Assembly (NCBI RefSeq): GCF_014805685.1
Contig: NC_060906.1
Location: 14,276,164-14,340,163, forward strand
Source: Silurus meridionalis
Lineage: Eukaryota; Chordata; Actinopteri; Siluriformes; Siluridae
DNA length: 64,000 nt
Direction: 5' to 3'
Shown here: positions 11,085 through 22,875 of the stretch, one piece after another
Position numbering within the stretch: the first letter of the stretch is position 1
Layout of the letters: every line of letters begins with the position of its first letter
The notes under the pieces: generated by a model
Seen by the model: only the letters and a program-made list of their open reading frames with translations
What the model was told of the DNA's origin: nothing
The model's database searches: none
Translations under genes and position numbers: made by a program

Positions 11085-11943
11085 GTGGTGGCAAAATTAC
11101 CGAAGACTTCATCATCAAGATATAGTTAGGTATAAGTGGTTGCGGACCCGATGAATCATTCAGATGCTCTGTGGTTAAAGGTCTGCTATTGATGATCGCC
11201 ATGACTTCATAGAGAAATGTTCTTAGAGAGGCACTATCAAGCCTTTGAGTCGATTGATCCAGAATGGATGTCAAGACACTTCTTATTGTTCTAATTTGCC
11301 TCTCCCGAATGCCACCCATGTGACTGGCTGATGGGGTGTTCATGATGAACTCACAACCGAACTCCTTTAGGCGCTCTTGATTCATTTCCTTTAGTGCTTC
11401 AGCAAATTCTAGTCTTGCACCAACAAAATTAGTGCCCTGGTCCGATCTAAGTTGACGCACTGGTCCATGTATGGCAATGAAAGTACGCAAAGCATTAATG
11501 AATGCGTCAGTGGACAAATTATCCAGAATTTCTATATGTACAGCCCTGGAACACATACATGTAAATAGAAGCCCATAGTGCTTCAGCTCCTTTCTTCCTT
11601 CTTTGACGTAGAAAGGATCTAAACAGTCCATCCCACAGTATGTGAAAGGTGGGGTTGCTTCCATGCGTTCCGGAGGAAGATTCGCCATCCTTTGCTCTTC
11701 AGTGCCTCTTCTGAATTTTCTGCACCTAGTGCATTTGTAGATATATGAAGGCACTACTCTGCTACATCCCAAAATCCAGTAACCATTTGATCGCAGCTCA
11801 TTAATTGTCATTCCTCTTCCCTGGTGATACACTCGTTCATGATAATGTTTGATGAGTAACAATGATATATGACTATGTCGTGGGAGTATTGCTGAATGTT
11901 TTACATGTGGGTGTAACGCAGCATATGCTAAGCGACCTCCCAC
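11085..11943 (-). pseudogene. BEL/Pao integrase, truncated by the Harbinger insertion
   Basis: Contains the zinc-binding HHCC region (HYHERVYH followed by CTRCRKF) and a DDE core: Asp in YCGMDCLDPF, Asp in LRSDQGTNF and Glu in HMGGIRERQIR. The usual Trp before that Glu is Arg here. The frame runs into the Harbinger terminal repeat and stops at 11032, so the C-terminal domain is detached. Confidence 0.85.
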
Positions 11944-12046
11944 CCTGAGGATACCATGCTCGTTTAAGAAGGGATTCAGGCGATGCAGTTTGTTTGTGCT
12001 GTTGTTGGACTCAATCTCCTTCTTTTGCTGGAGTCTTTGGATCTCA

Positions 12047-12712
12047 TCACAAAAAAACTGATTGTTGGACCATTTTGATTATGGTAAGCTCTGCATCCTT
12101 TCTTTCTTCAATACTGGTAGCTTCATTGACTCTTGGGCTTACATCTTTGACTTCCTTGGCACGTCGCTGAAGTCTTGCAATAACTTTTATCACTCTTGAC
12201 CAATCCGAAAACCTTTGAAGTCTATCCAGCAATGAACTTTCTTCCTTTGTTTGAGTATTATGAACTTAAGCTTTTCGCAACTCGGGGTCATTGTCTACGA
12301 TCTCTTCCACCTTGACATCTCTGGGCAATTCATCTCGCCACAGAAACTTTGGTGCTGTAAACCAGTTAGAGGATATAAGTTCTTCTGCTGTAAGGCCTCT
12401 GGATGCATAATCCGCAGGGTTCTCTTCAATAGTCACATATCTCCATTGTTTTGCATCGGTACTTTGTCTAATGCATTGAACACGGTTTGCTACAAAGACA
12501 TGAAATCTCTTTGCATCATTATTAATATACCCAAGGACAACCTTTGAGTCTGTCCAGAAGTACTCATCTAGGTTGTTTATCTCTAGCTCTTTCCTGAGCA
12601 AGTCACTTGTTTGTACAGAAACTACTGCCACTGATAACTCCAGCCTTGGTGTAGTTGTAACCTTAGTAGGAGCAACTCTGGCTTTGCCAAAGAACATCTC
12701 CTGATGTATCAA
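12047..12712 (-). pseudogene. BEL/Pao RNase H region and connector
   Basis: Reverse-strand frame 12712-12266 has TPRLELSVAVVSVQ, then YFWTDSKVVLGYI and VANRVQCIRQ, which is the RNase H / pre-integrase region of BEL/Pao elements. The connector 12232-12047 is in another frame. Frameshifts on both sides make it non-functional. Confidence 0.8.
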
Positions 12713-12906
12713 TGGCTCTGAGATTCTCCATATCCCGATGCACTAGTATCAGAAAAATGATGAAGCTCATAACGCTGAACTTCCTGAAAGGTCGACAGGA
12801 GATAACATCTCCTGATCTTCACATCAGCCAATTGTAGATCTGAAAGCCAAGCTTCCCACTTTGGTCGCAAATTATCCTTAAGTGCATCATCCCAACCAGC
12901 TTTATC

Positions 12907-14255
12907 TTAACACATTTGCTGTAGTATTTGTTTACCAACAAGGATAAAAGGTGCTGCAAAGCCAAGTGGGTCATACAAAGAAGCCACAGTCGACAGAACT
13001 CCTCTTCTAGTGAGTGGTTGTTCCTTGATGAATATTCTGAACTGAAAACTATCAGATCTAATGCACCATTTCACACCAAGTGCCCTTTCCATGTGAAGCT
13101 CACCCAAAGCCAAGTCATGATCTACAGCACCCTGTGCACATTCTTCCTGCGGAATAGATGCTTTCACTTCTTGACTGTTTGATACAAATTTATGCAAATG
13201 AAGCTTTCCTGTGCTACAAAGTTCTCTTGCTTCCTTTATCAGCTTGATAGCTTCATCTACAGTTGAGACACTTGTCAATCCGTCATCGACATAGAAATTC
13301 CTTTTTATGAATCGAATGGAGGTTTTTCCTGAAGCAGCCTTGACCTTGAGCGGCAATATGCTTGAGGCCGCAGTTGGCACACCCGGGTGAGGAGGCTGCA
13401 CCAAAGAGGTGTACTTTCATCCTATAGACCTGCGGCTGGGATTCTAGATCTCCTTTCTCCCCCCAGAGAAACCGTAAGTAGTCTTGATCATCTTCCTTCA
13501 CATGGAATTGGTGAAACATGCGCTCTATGTCATACATGATTGCCACCGGACCCTTGCAGAAACGACAGAGAACACCTACAAGGGTGTTTGTTACCTCTGG
13601 ACCAACTAACAAATGGTTATTAAGGGATGTACCTTGGAACTTTGCTGAGCAATCAAAAACTACACAGATCTTCCCAGGTTTTTGAGGATGATAAACCCCA
13701 TGATGGGGAATGTACCAAGCAGGATTCTTCAGTTGGGACTTTCTCAGCATCTCCTCGAGCAATTGTCTCATTCATAAAGTCCACATAGTCTCTATAGTAT
13801 TTGTCATCTCTTTTAAGCCTTTTTTCTAAGCATTTGAGGCGATGGATAGCACATAGTTTATTATTGGGCAAGCTTGGTCTGTCTTCTTTGAAAGGCAAAG
13901 GCATTTCATAATGACCATCTTCTTTGTGTCTGATGCTTGTTTCCATTTTTGACAGAAGCCGTAGGTCTTCTTGCGAAATACGACTGTCCTCTGCTACCTT
14001 TTCATTGAAGTCAGACTCAAGCGCTTTGACGACATTTGGTGGAGTGATGATTTCTCTAATTTGTGTTCTACAGATGTACTGAACTTCACCTTTAAGATTG
14101 AGAGAAGAATGTAGACTTGGTATAACTTGTTTCATTATGATGTGATGACTCACTCCAATAGCATCCCCACAGTCTACAGAGGGATTTCCACAGCCAACAA
14201 TGCTCCAGCCTAGATCCGTTTTTTGAGCAAATGGCTGATTTTCTTTACCAGGCAC
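12907..14255 (-). pseudogene. BEL/Pao reverse transcriptase, frameshifted
   Basis: Three overlapping reverse-strand frames (14255-13653, 13771-13283, 13404-12907) cover one RT domain. Visible blocks are LGWSIVGCGNP, the fingers region [10 protein letters not shown] with [11 protein letters not shown], and the catalytic YVDDGLTSV near 13290, followed by DPLGFAAPFILVGK of the thumb. The internal frame changes near 13700 and 13350 are disabling. Confidence 0.85.
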
Positions 14256-14296
14256 AATTTTTCTAGGAAGGAGAGCTTGAGGGCAGTTGTAGCCAA

Positions 14297-14914
14297 TTAG
14301 AAGGCCAATATCACAAACTTGTTGGGTGTAGGAATGTGAGTTCTGTTTGCTGTGCTCTTGGATACCATCGTTGAAAGCTTCAGCTGCACAGCTTCCTTCT
14401 TGGCATCAAGAGCTTGAGCTATTTTTTCCAGGATAAAGGTGGTATCACTCTGGGTATCGAGAAGTGCGTAAACCAGAACTTCATGATTTGGTTCATTAGT
14501 AGTAGAGACCCATACTGGTACAATTGTAGAGGTATGAGTATTAATCACATCCTGTATTACACGGTTGGATGTTGCTGTCTCTTTATTTTGCATTAACTCT
14601 GGTTTTCTTTCCTTTAACTTGTCCTTTGACTGATCTGATTGTGGGGTCCTCTTTGCTTCTTTGGTACGATCCTCATTTAGACATGAGGGGTGTTTCTTCT
14701 GACACTTTTCACATACACCTCTATCTTCACAGTGCTTTGAGCGATGACCAGGTTTTAAACATCCAAAACATAACTTGCTCATTTGAACAAACTTAATTCG
14801 GTCTGAAACATTTTTCTCCATAAACTTACGACATTTGTGTATACCATGTCCTGATCTCTCACAGAAGGCACATTTTGCAGGATCTGCTCTCTCACTGGAC
14901 TGGACTGTTAACAC
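14297..14914 (-). pseudogene. BEL/Pao nucleocapsid zinc knuckles and aspartic protease
   Basis: The frame has cysteine-rich knuckles (CAFCERSGHGIHKC, CFGCLKPGHRSKHC, CEKCQKKHPSC) followed by a protease-like block YALLDTQSDTTFI. The expected catalytic DTG/DSG is DTQ here. It lies between gag and RT as usual for the family. Confidence 0.8.
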
Positions 14915-16313
14915 TTTTGCTCTAGTGTCTTGATTTCTTGAAACCTTTCCTTTTCATTAGACTTCAGTGCATGAAGTGATGTCAATGGGTTGCAAGCAAT
15001 TTTAGCTTCTCGTGTTAGAAACTTAACAAACATACAAAAGGTAGGAAAAGTCTTAGTTTCTTCTTCATTTTCTATGACCTGATGATTCCACATTGAGGCT
15101 AACCAATCAGGAAGCTTGGAAATGATTTTCTGGTTCTCGTTACAATCATTGAGGACTTCAAGGCCTTTAATCTGCGACATAGCTGCTTAACAGCCTCTGA
15201 GAAAGTCCGTAAATTCTCTCAGCTCAACACTGTCCTTGGAACCAATCTTTGGCCATGAATCAAGCTTGTCTCTGAAGGCTTTAGCAATAACAAATTGGTT
15301 TCCATATCTTTCTTCTAGTACGGCCCATGCTGCATGATATGCTGACTCCGTGCCTAGCAAGAAGTAACTCTCAATGGCCTTCTTAGCTGGTCCCTCCACG
15401 TACTTGCGTAAGTAGTAAAGCTTCTCATTCACTGGTATGTTTTTTCTGTCAATCAAAGTTTGAAACGAGATTTTCCAGTCACTAAATTTGAGAGGGTCTC
15501 CATAGAATGTTGTAGGTTCAGGTATAGGAAGACGACTTGAGCTGATAGACTCCGCTAACACCCTAACAAGATCTGCAGTACATTCTTCTTGATGTGATTT
15601 TGTCACACTTCCCTGTGGAGGTATGCTCTGTAACACGGAGCTGCTTAAATTTGGTATATTCATCCTTATTACAGATGTGCAGTCACGAAGTAGCTCTCTT
15701 GTTTCTTCCTTGGAGTCTTCGTTCTACTCGTAAACTTGCATTCGTGCTTTTGCAGCATTTAACCTTTTTAGTGTCTCCAAGCGCTCAAGCTCTCTGCGCT
15801 TGTCTTCCAATGCTTTCCGTCTTGCAGCATTTTCAGATTCAATCTTAACACGTAGCCGTGCTTCCTCTTCTTCTCTTTCTAGTCGTGGCTTCAATGTTTC
15901 AGCTTCTTGTTCTGCTCTCTCTTTTTATCTTCACCCTCAAGTCTTTGAAGTTCTTCCAGTTCATGCTCTTGTTGCTGTAATATTTCCAAAGTTGCTTTTG
16001 TTGCAGCAATTTCTGCAGCAGCCTCTTGTTTCTTAGCAGAAGACAAACTTGAACCTCTGGAGCTCACACTTGAATTGTTCACAGACTGAGAAAAAGACCT
16101 GGAACGTCCATAACTTGATTTGGAGGCTATGGATGAGAACACTGAACCCGTATCAATACAGCATGCTTCTGGTCCAAGAAGATCTTGATCCTTAGCTTCC
16201 TCTCCAAGACGGCTCCATGCAGAGTCAACTATCATTTTTGTGACCGCAACACTGGTGTCTACTCTGCGACGAATATCACTGTCTGGGCTTACATTTTGCC
16301 TTCTTGTTGGCAT
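14908..16313 (-). pseudogene. BEL/Pao gag region (DUF1759-type), frameshifted
   Basis: Begins with a Glu/Lys/Ala-rich coiled coil (16313-15891, QQQEHELEELQRLEGEDKK). It continues with the capsid-like DUF1759 segment (15663-15187) containing PEPTTFYGDPLKFSDWKISF and LEERYGNQFVIAKAF, then 15180-14908 with LNDCNENQKIISKLPDWLA. Two or more frameshifts and a stop between the segments break it. Confidence 0.8.
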
Positions 16314-16489
16314 TAACTTGACAATGCCTTTAAACTCTTTGCATATACATGTCTCTAGCTTCTTGGTTACTGGAGTATGCAGTAGTTGTAGAATCCAGAC
16401 TTATGGAACTTGGAGTTATCTCAATGCTTTGTAGACTGCTGGTTGAAAACGTTTCTTCTTCTACCCGTGAAGAGCAGATGAATTCTCAC

Positions 16490-17047
16490 TGTAGCTCCCC
16501 CCAGTAATTTCACGAGCACAGGGATTTTCTGATGACAGGCTATTTATTGACTGCTTCCAACTTAGGATGCCGTGAGAACTAATTACACAAAAAAAATAAA
16601 GAATGTATAAAGACATAAATAAATAAAACAAATAAACATTGTCTCTGTAAGCCTTTTAAACAAAGTTCAATTAAATTTAAACAGCCTAACTATAGACTTT
16701 GCACAGATATTGCTCTTTTCCACATAGCAACACAATCCACATTAATCACATACAAATAAATGAAAAACTTACTTCATTGGCTGCTTATTGCCAAAGGAGA
16801 ACTTAATCTTGCATCTGCTGTGATTTTTAACTCCAGATGAATAAATATAAACATTTAAATATGAAAACGCTTCATCTTTCCATGTGGTGCAGACATCTTT
16901 CCACTTGAGTCGCTCTGAGCTTTTCATAATAAAAGTCTCTATTCAAACAACTCTGGTCAACCAGTTTTAAAATGAAAAGTTCTTTAACAAAACATTAAAA
17001 ATAATTAAATAAGCATGAAATATAAACTGACTTCTCTGTCAGATACA
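16490..17047 (-). repeat. BEL/Pao 5' LTR
   Basis: 558-bp partner of the LTR at 6969-7531, TG...CA bounded, directly followed by the AAAAG duplication at 17048-17052. Confidence 0.92.
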
Positions 17048-17721
17048 AAAAGTATTACTATAACTTAAGAAAACAAACATGTCTTCCAGTTCTCAAACGA
17101 AATAATGCTAAACCTCTTTTTAAAATATAAAAAGGACAGTATTTTTATAGGAATAATCAATGAACCAGTAATGTATGTATTTCATAATGGTTTTAAGGAG
17201 TATGCAAATGAATTTTAAACAAATTACATTTTACTTTTATTTTATCAGTTTTACTTTTGAAAAAATGCTTGTTTTATTTATATAAATGTATATTTATATT
17301 TAGAATCGCTGTCTAAAGTCAATGAGAATGTAAAACCATTATAATGTTACTGTGCAGCATTTGATGCATCCAATATGCAGATGTCTTTCAGAGACTTCAC
17401 TCCTACTATTCTGTTTTATGGACAGAGCTATAGTTTATTTCATATTTAATTTACAATTTTATTTTTTTGCATTGCATTATTATGAAATGATTATAACTAC
17501 TGGAAAACAGATATTTATTATATGAAATCTGGGGCATGTGTCTGCCAACAGTATTATTATGCAAACCTGAAAGTGTATTTCTGTGAACTGTGCAGCTGTG
17601 ATTTAACAGTAACCATTATTATGTGTTATTTATGTGTATATTATGTTATTTACCTCATTGTGGACAAAAGAAAAAGGGTTATGCATATTAAAAAAAATCA
17701 TTCTTACCTCTTCTGAAATCA

Positions 17722-17795
<74 letters not shown>

Positions 17796-18327
17796 TTTGC
17801 ATGTCTATCTTTATGTCTAAATAAGTATTACTAACCTGTGACAAGTTTCTCAACCCAAACACACATTTACACTCCATCTTTTAGCAGTTGGAGCGTATAT
17901 AACGAATTCCATGGCTATGATGGATGGATTACGTACTGATCCAGGTGTATAAGGGAGAGGACTAACATTACTTTAGCCTACCCTTAACACCAGCATGTCA
18001 CTTATGTATTGCCATTGCTGTGCTTCTGCTTCACCCTCTGATCTTTACTCTATTTTGAGGTTGAGCTTTAAACAATTTTTCTGCCTTAGCTAATATACAT
18101 TTGTTCCATGATTCACTTGGTGTTGCTATAGCTGACTTTACTGTTTCCAAATATAAATTTATTATTTAAAAAAATCATATGCTAGGTAGAATTCGATACT
18201 GATATGTAAGAATACATGTGTGGTGGTTGCTTCTGACCTGAACAACTACTGGAGATACTGTATGTAGTCAGCAGATGGAGACATTTACCCTGTAAGACCC
18301 ACACATAATTAGAATATACCTTTTCTG

Positions 18328-18405
<78 letters not shown>

Positions 18406-19283
18406 CTGAGTATTACCCTACTGCAGGTATATAATATTAATATTAATATACATTTTACATATATTGTGCATATAGATAGTACTAACCAATACTATATACT
18501 ATCCTAACCAATTTGTGTCGCCCCGGCTGCATGCATCATACTCAAATTCAGTTAAATCATCACACCACAACACAAAAAGTCCAGATTCATTTAAAGCTCA
18601 TTGTAGAGGGTTACTTGACTAATACAAGCTATTTTTATGGCATTTGTTTTTTATCTTTATAAAATATTTATTTGTATTTTAACTAGTATTTATTTTTTAG
18701 TTATATATGGACAATCCACTTGCAGAAACCTTCTGTACTGTACTGGTCAGTGCTGTACTGTCACCATATCTACTGTCTTCTTGTCTTATGTTCTACCTTT
18801 TTTGCACTAAATGTTGCACATGTGCATTTTATGTTGTGTGAGTTTTGTGTAGTTCGTTGTGTACTTCTGTGTTATTTTATGTTCATTTATATTGTATGAT
18901 GTAGCACATTGGTCCTGGGGGGACGTACTGTACTGTATATGATTAAAATGACAATGAAAACCTATTTGACTTGACTTTGCTCTAAAATTATAAACATGAG
19001 AACAAATTATCATGTTTAATAAAGGATAATGCTTTAGGGGATTTTGATGTGTACTCTAAATAATGAGTGAGAGTAGTATAAAGAGCAAACAATCAGAATA
19101 AGCAAACGTTAATAGGCAGATCCTGTGCTCAATCTGCCACTAATACAAGTAGTTTTTCGGTTCAGTCAAGTAATGTAGTAAAGTAAAAAAAAAAAACTTT
19201 ATGCTTCTACATTCAACTTAACCCTATCATATTCCACAATTACATTTTGGCATTTTGACAAGATTTTTTTTGACAGTTCTTCT
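17048..19283. repeat. Array spacer between gene copies 1 and 2
   Basis: Near-identical to the other spacers. It holds (TG)n at about 17722-17791 and (CT)n at about 18333-18401. At about 18517 it lacks the roughly 500-bp segment kept in the first and last spacers. It ends with an L2-type 3' tail (about 18900-18975). No gene seen. Confidence 0.88.
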
Positions 19284-19410
19284 AGACTAGAAGAACTGTG
19301 GCGGTGCAGCCATGTCACCATGGCAACGGGTAAACGAATTCGTCGCGACGGACGCTTCGTTTACCCGTTGCCATGGTGACATGGCTGCACCGCCACAGTT
19401 CTTCTAGTCT
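19284..19410. promoter_or_regulatory. 127-bp inverted repeat with two X-box-like sites, copy 2
   Basis: Here the outer arms are perfect (AGACTAGAAGAACTGTGGCG on the left, its complement on the right). The X-box-like sites are at 19314-19327 and 19367-19380, the latter ending 116 bp before the ATG at 19496. The left end adds a small second palindrome, AGTTCTTCTAG-A-CTAGAAGAACT, at about 19276-19298. Confidence 0.6.
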
Positions 19411-19495
19411 GTTTACATTAATCTATGACTCATTTGTTGCTGACAACCTAAAGGTGTTGATCGTTCTCTGGATATAGCTAGTGTAGCCTGGACAA

Positions 19496-20338
19496 ATGGA
19501 CAACACGTGCAAAGAAAGCGAATTCCTCTCACTTTCATTCTGCCAAGCTGTGAGGGACCACAAACCTGTGTGGATGTTGGAAGAAATGCGAAACCTGAAG
19601 ACTTTTCACTGGGAAGAAAACGTCCGGCAACAGACCTACAACCCATCCGAGGCGCTTCTGTATGCCATCGTGCACGACCACCGAGATTACGCACAATACT
19701 TGCTGAATCAGTTTCAGGACGTTGCTCTTGCAAATCCAGGAGAGCAATTCTGCTGTTATCCAACATCAGATTCACACCTGGAAATGGCTATCCGCCGTGG
19801 CAGGAATGACGTCATAGCGTTCATCCTTCAGGTGGTTCATAGAACACCTTCTCTGCGCTTATACATAAACCAGCGTGTGTGCAAACACGAGAGGGATGGC
19901 AAAACTCCACTACATGTGGCATGTGAGCTTTTACAACCACATACCGTCATAATATTATTGGGAAATGGGGCTTCACCGCAAGCTGAGGATCAGAATGGAA
20001 TGACACCACTGGATCTTCTATTGAATAAACTTTGGACCTCCGAAGAGAATGCACACTCCATTAAGTGTATTAGGGCTTTAAGAATGTGCATTGAGAACCT
20101 GCTCTTTTTCATGCCTAAGTTGCAGTTTAAAATGAAGAGCACACTTAAAGAGGATCAACTGTTCTGGTCCAAAATTCTGGGAGAGGAGCAGTATAACCTT
20201 CTAGTGGGAAGAATTCCTGCAACACTTTTTCTTACAGCTATGCAGAAAGTCTTGTCTCAACTGCCTCAACATGAATTTTCAGAAAGTCTTGATAAACTGC
20301 ACATTCCAGCTTTTCTGAAACCTCACACACACCATTAA
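19496..20338 (+). CDS. ankrd9-like: ANKRD9-like ankyrin-repeat protein, copy 2 (intact)
   Basis: A 280-residue single-exon frame with the same start context (in-frame TAG four codons upstream) and domain order as copy 1. Differences from copy 1 include Pro for Leu at residue 89, Arg for His at 101, Glu for Gly at 132, the loop 181-187 (TSEENAH in place of TAKGNPN) and KSTLKEDQ for KSRLEKDQ near 214-221. It has no disabling change, so it is a plausible functional gene. Downstream about 100 bp of 3' sequence is shared with the other copies. Confidence 0.9.
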   Translation: MDNTCKESEFLSLSFCQAVRDHKPVWMLEEMRNLKTFHWEENVRQQTYNPSEALLYAIVHDHRDYAQYLLNQFQDVALANPGEQFCCYPTSDSHLEMAIRRGRNDVIAFILQVVHRTPSLRLYINQRVCKHERDGKTPLHVACELLQPHTVIILLGNGASPQAEDQNGMTPLDLLLNKLWTSEENAHSIKCIRALRMCIENLLFFMPKLQFKMKSTLKEDQLFWSKILGEEQYNLLVGRIPATLFLTAMQKVLSQLPQHEFSESLDKLHIPAFLKPHTHH

Positions 20339-21119
20339 CACAGTAAAAAGAGGCCTATGTTCTTACCATGCTTTTTGTTGTCTTTTTTCCCATTTAATTT
20401 AATTACATTCAGTTTTATTTGTGTGGCATAAATTGAATGCTCAAAAGTATTACTATAACTTAAGAAAACAAACATGTCTTCCAGTTCTCAAACGAAATAA
20501 TGCTAAACCTCTTTTTAAAATATAAAAAGGACAGTATTTTTATAGGAATAATCAATGAACCAGTAATGTATGTATTTCATAATGGTTTTAAGAAGTATGA
20601 AAATTAATTTTAAACAAATTACATTTTACTTTTATTTTATCACAGTTTTACTTTTGAAAAAATGCTTGTTTTATTTATATAAATGTATATTTATATTTAG
20701 AATCGCTGTCTAAAGTCAATGAGAATGTAAAACCATTATAATGTTACTGTGCAGCATTTGATGCATCCAATATGCAGATGTCTTTCAGAGACTTCACTCC
20801 TACTATTCTGTTTTATGGACAGAGCTATAGTTTATTTCATATTTAATTTACAATTTTATTTTTTTGCATTGCATTATTATGAAATGATTATAACTACTGG
20901 AAAACAGATATTTATTATATGAAATCTGGGGCATGTGTCTGCCAACAGTATTATTATGCAAACCTGAAAGTGTATTTCTGTGAACTGTTCAGCTGTGATT
21001 TAACAGTAACCATTATTATGTGTTATTTATGTGTATATTATGTTATTTACGTCACTGTGGACAAAAGAAAAAGGGTTATGCATATTAAAAAAAAATCATT
21101 CTTACCTCTTCTGAAATCA

Positions 21120-21177
<58 letters not shown>

Positions 21178-21729
21178 TGCGTGTGTGTGTGTTTGTTTGC
21201 ATGTCTATCTTTATGTCTAAATAAGTATTACTAACCTGTGACAAGTTTCTCAACCCAAACACACACATTTACACTCCATCTTTTAGCAGTTGGAGCGTAT
21301 ATAACGAATTCCATGGCTATGATGGATGGATTACGTACTGATCCAGGTGTATAAGGGAGAGGACTAACATTACTTTAGCCTACCCTTAACACCAGCATGT
21401 CACTTATGTATTGCCATTGCTGTGCTTCTGCTTCACCCTCTGATCTTTACTCTATTTTGAGGTTGAGCTTCAAGCAATTTTTCTGCCTTAGCTAATATAC
21501 ATTTGTTCCATGATTCACTTGGTGTTGCTATAGCTGACTTTACTGTTTCCAAATATAAATTTATTATTTAAAAAAATCATATGCTAGGTAGAAATCGATA
21601 CTGATATGTAAGAATACATGTGTGGTGGTTGCTTCTGACCTGAACAACTACTGGAGATACTGTATGTAGTCAGCAGATGGAGACATTTACCCTAAAAGAC
21701 CCACACATAATTAGAATATACCTTTTCTG

Positions 21730-21787
<58 letters not shown>

Positions 21788-22663
21788 CTGAGTATTACCC
21801 TACTGCAGGTATATAATATTAATATTAATATACATTTTACATATATTGTGCATATAGATAGTACTAACCAATACTATATACTATCCTAACCAATTTGTGT
21901 CGCCCCGGCTGCATGCATCATACTCAAATTCAGTTAAATCATCACACCACAACACAAAAAGTCCAGATTCATTTAAAGCTCATTGTAGAGGGTTACTTGA
22001 CTGATACAAGCTATTTTTATGGCATTTGGTTTTTATCTTTATAAAATATTTATTTGTATTTTAACTAGTATTTATTTTTTAGTTATATATGGACAATCCA
22101 CTTGCAGAAACCTTCTGTACTGTACTGGTCAGTGCTGTACTGTCACCATATCTACTGTCTTCTTGTCTTATGTTCTACCTTTTTTGCACTAAATGTTGCA
22201 CATGTGCATTTCATGTTGTGTGAGTTTTGTGTAGTTCATTTTGTACTTCTGTGTTATTTTATGTTCATTTATATTGTTTGATGTAGCACATTGGTCCTGG
22301 GGAGACATACTGTACTGTATATGATTAAAATGACCATGAAAACCTATTTGACTTGACTTTGCTCTAAAATTATAAACATGAGAACAAATTATATTTAATA
22401 AAGGATAGCGCTTTAGGGGATTTTGATGTGTGCTCTAAATAATGAGTGAGAGTAGTATAAAGAGCAAACAATCAGAATAAGCAAACGTTAATAGGCAGAT
22501 CCTGTGCTCAATCTGCCACTAATACAAGTAGTTTTTCTGGTTAGTCAAGTAATGTAGTAAAGTAAAAAAAAAAAAACTTTATGCTTCTACATTCAACTTA
22601 ACCCTATCATATTCCACAATTACATTTTGGCATTTTGACAAGATTTTTTTTGACAGTTCTACT
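20339..22663. repeat. Array spacer between gene copies 2 and 3
   Basis: A complete spacer of 2325 bp with no later insertion, the best reference for the unit. It holds (TG)n at about 21121-21191, (CT)n at about 21733-21783, the deletion junction near 21899, an L2-type tail at about 22280-22360, and the motif TGCTCAATCTGCCACTAAT near 22506. Confidence 0.9.
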
Positions 22664-22790
22664 AGACTAGAAGAACTGTGGAGGTGCAGCCATGTCACCA
22701 TGGCAACGGGTAAACGAATTCGTCGCGACGGACGCTTCGTTTACCCGTTGCCATGGTGACATCGCTGCACCGCCACAGTTCTTCTAGTCT
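22664..22790. promoter_or_regulatory. Inverted repeat with two X-box-like sites, copy 3
   Basis: The arms have two mismatches (GTGGAGG on the left against CCGCCAC on the right, and ATCG for ATGG on the right), but both X-box-like sites are intact (22694-22707, 22747-22760). The inner site is again 116 bp from the ATG at 22876. Confidence 0.6.
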
Positions 22791-22875
22791 GTTTACTTTA
22801 ATCTATGACGCATTTGATGCTGACAACCTAAAGGTGTTGATCGTTCTCTGGATATAGCTAGTGTAGCCTGGACAA

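Larger units (their letters stand above)
6969..17047 (-). mobile_element. BEL/Pao LTR retrotransposon with both LTRs and target-site duplication
   Basis: A 10,079-bp insertion in the spacer after gene copy 1. The flanking 5-bp duplication is AAAAG at 6964-6968 and 17048-17052, and the uninterrupted site CTCAAAAGTATTACT is present in the other spacers. Both LTRs start and end in TG...CA. On the minus strand the 3' LTR is preceded by the purine tract GGTGGAAG (7532-7539). Removing the nested Harbinger element leaves about 7.0 kb, a normal size for the family. All genes run on the minus strand and are frameshifted. Confidence 0.95.

Noticed and set aside
20919..21224. A recurring frame starting MKSGACVCQQYYYANLK in the spacers, running into the TG tract
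   Set aside because: It varies in frame and length with microsatellite length and ends in VCVCVC. No splice or coding signature, so it is considered noncoding.
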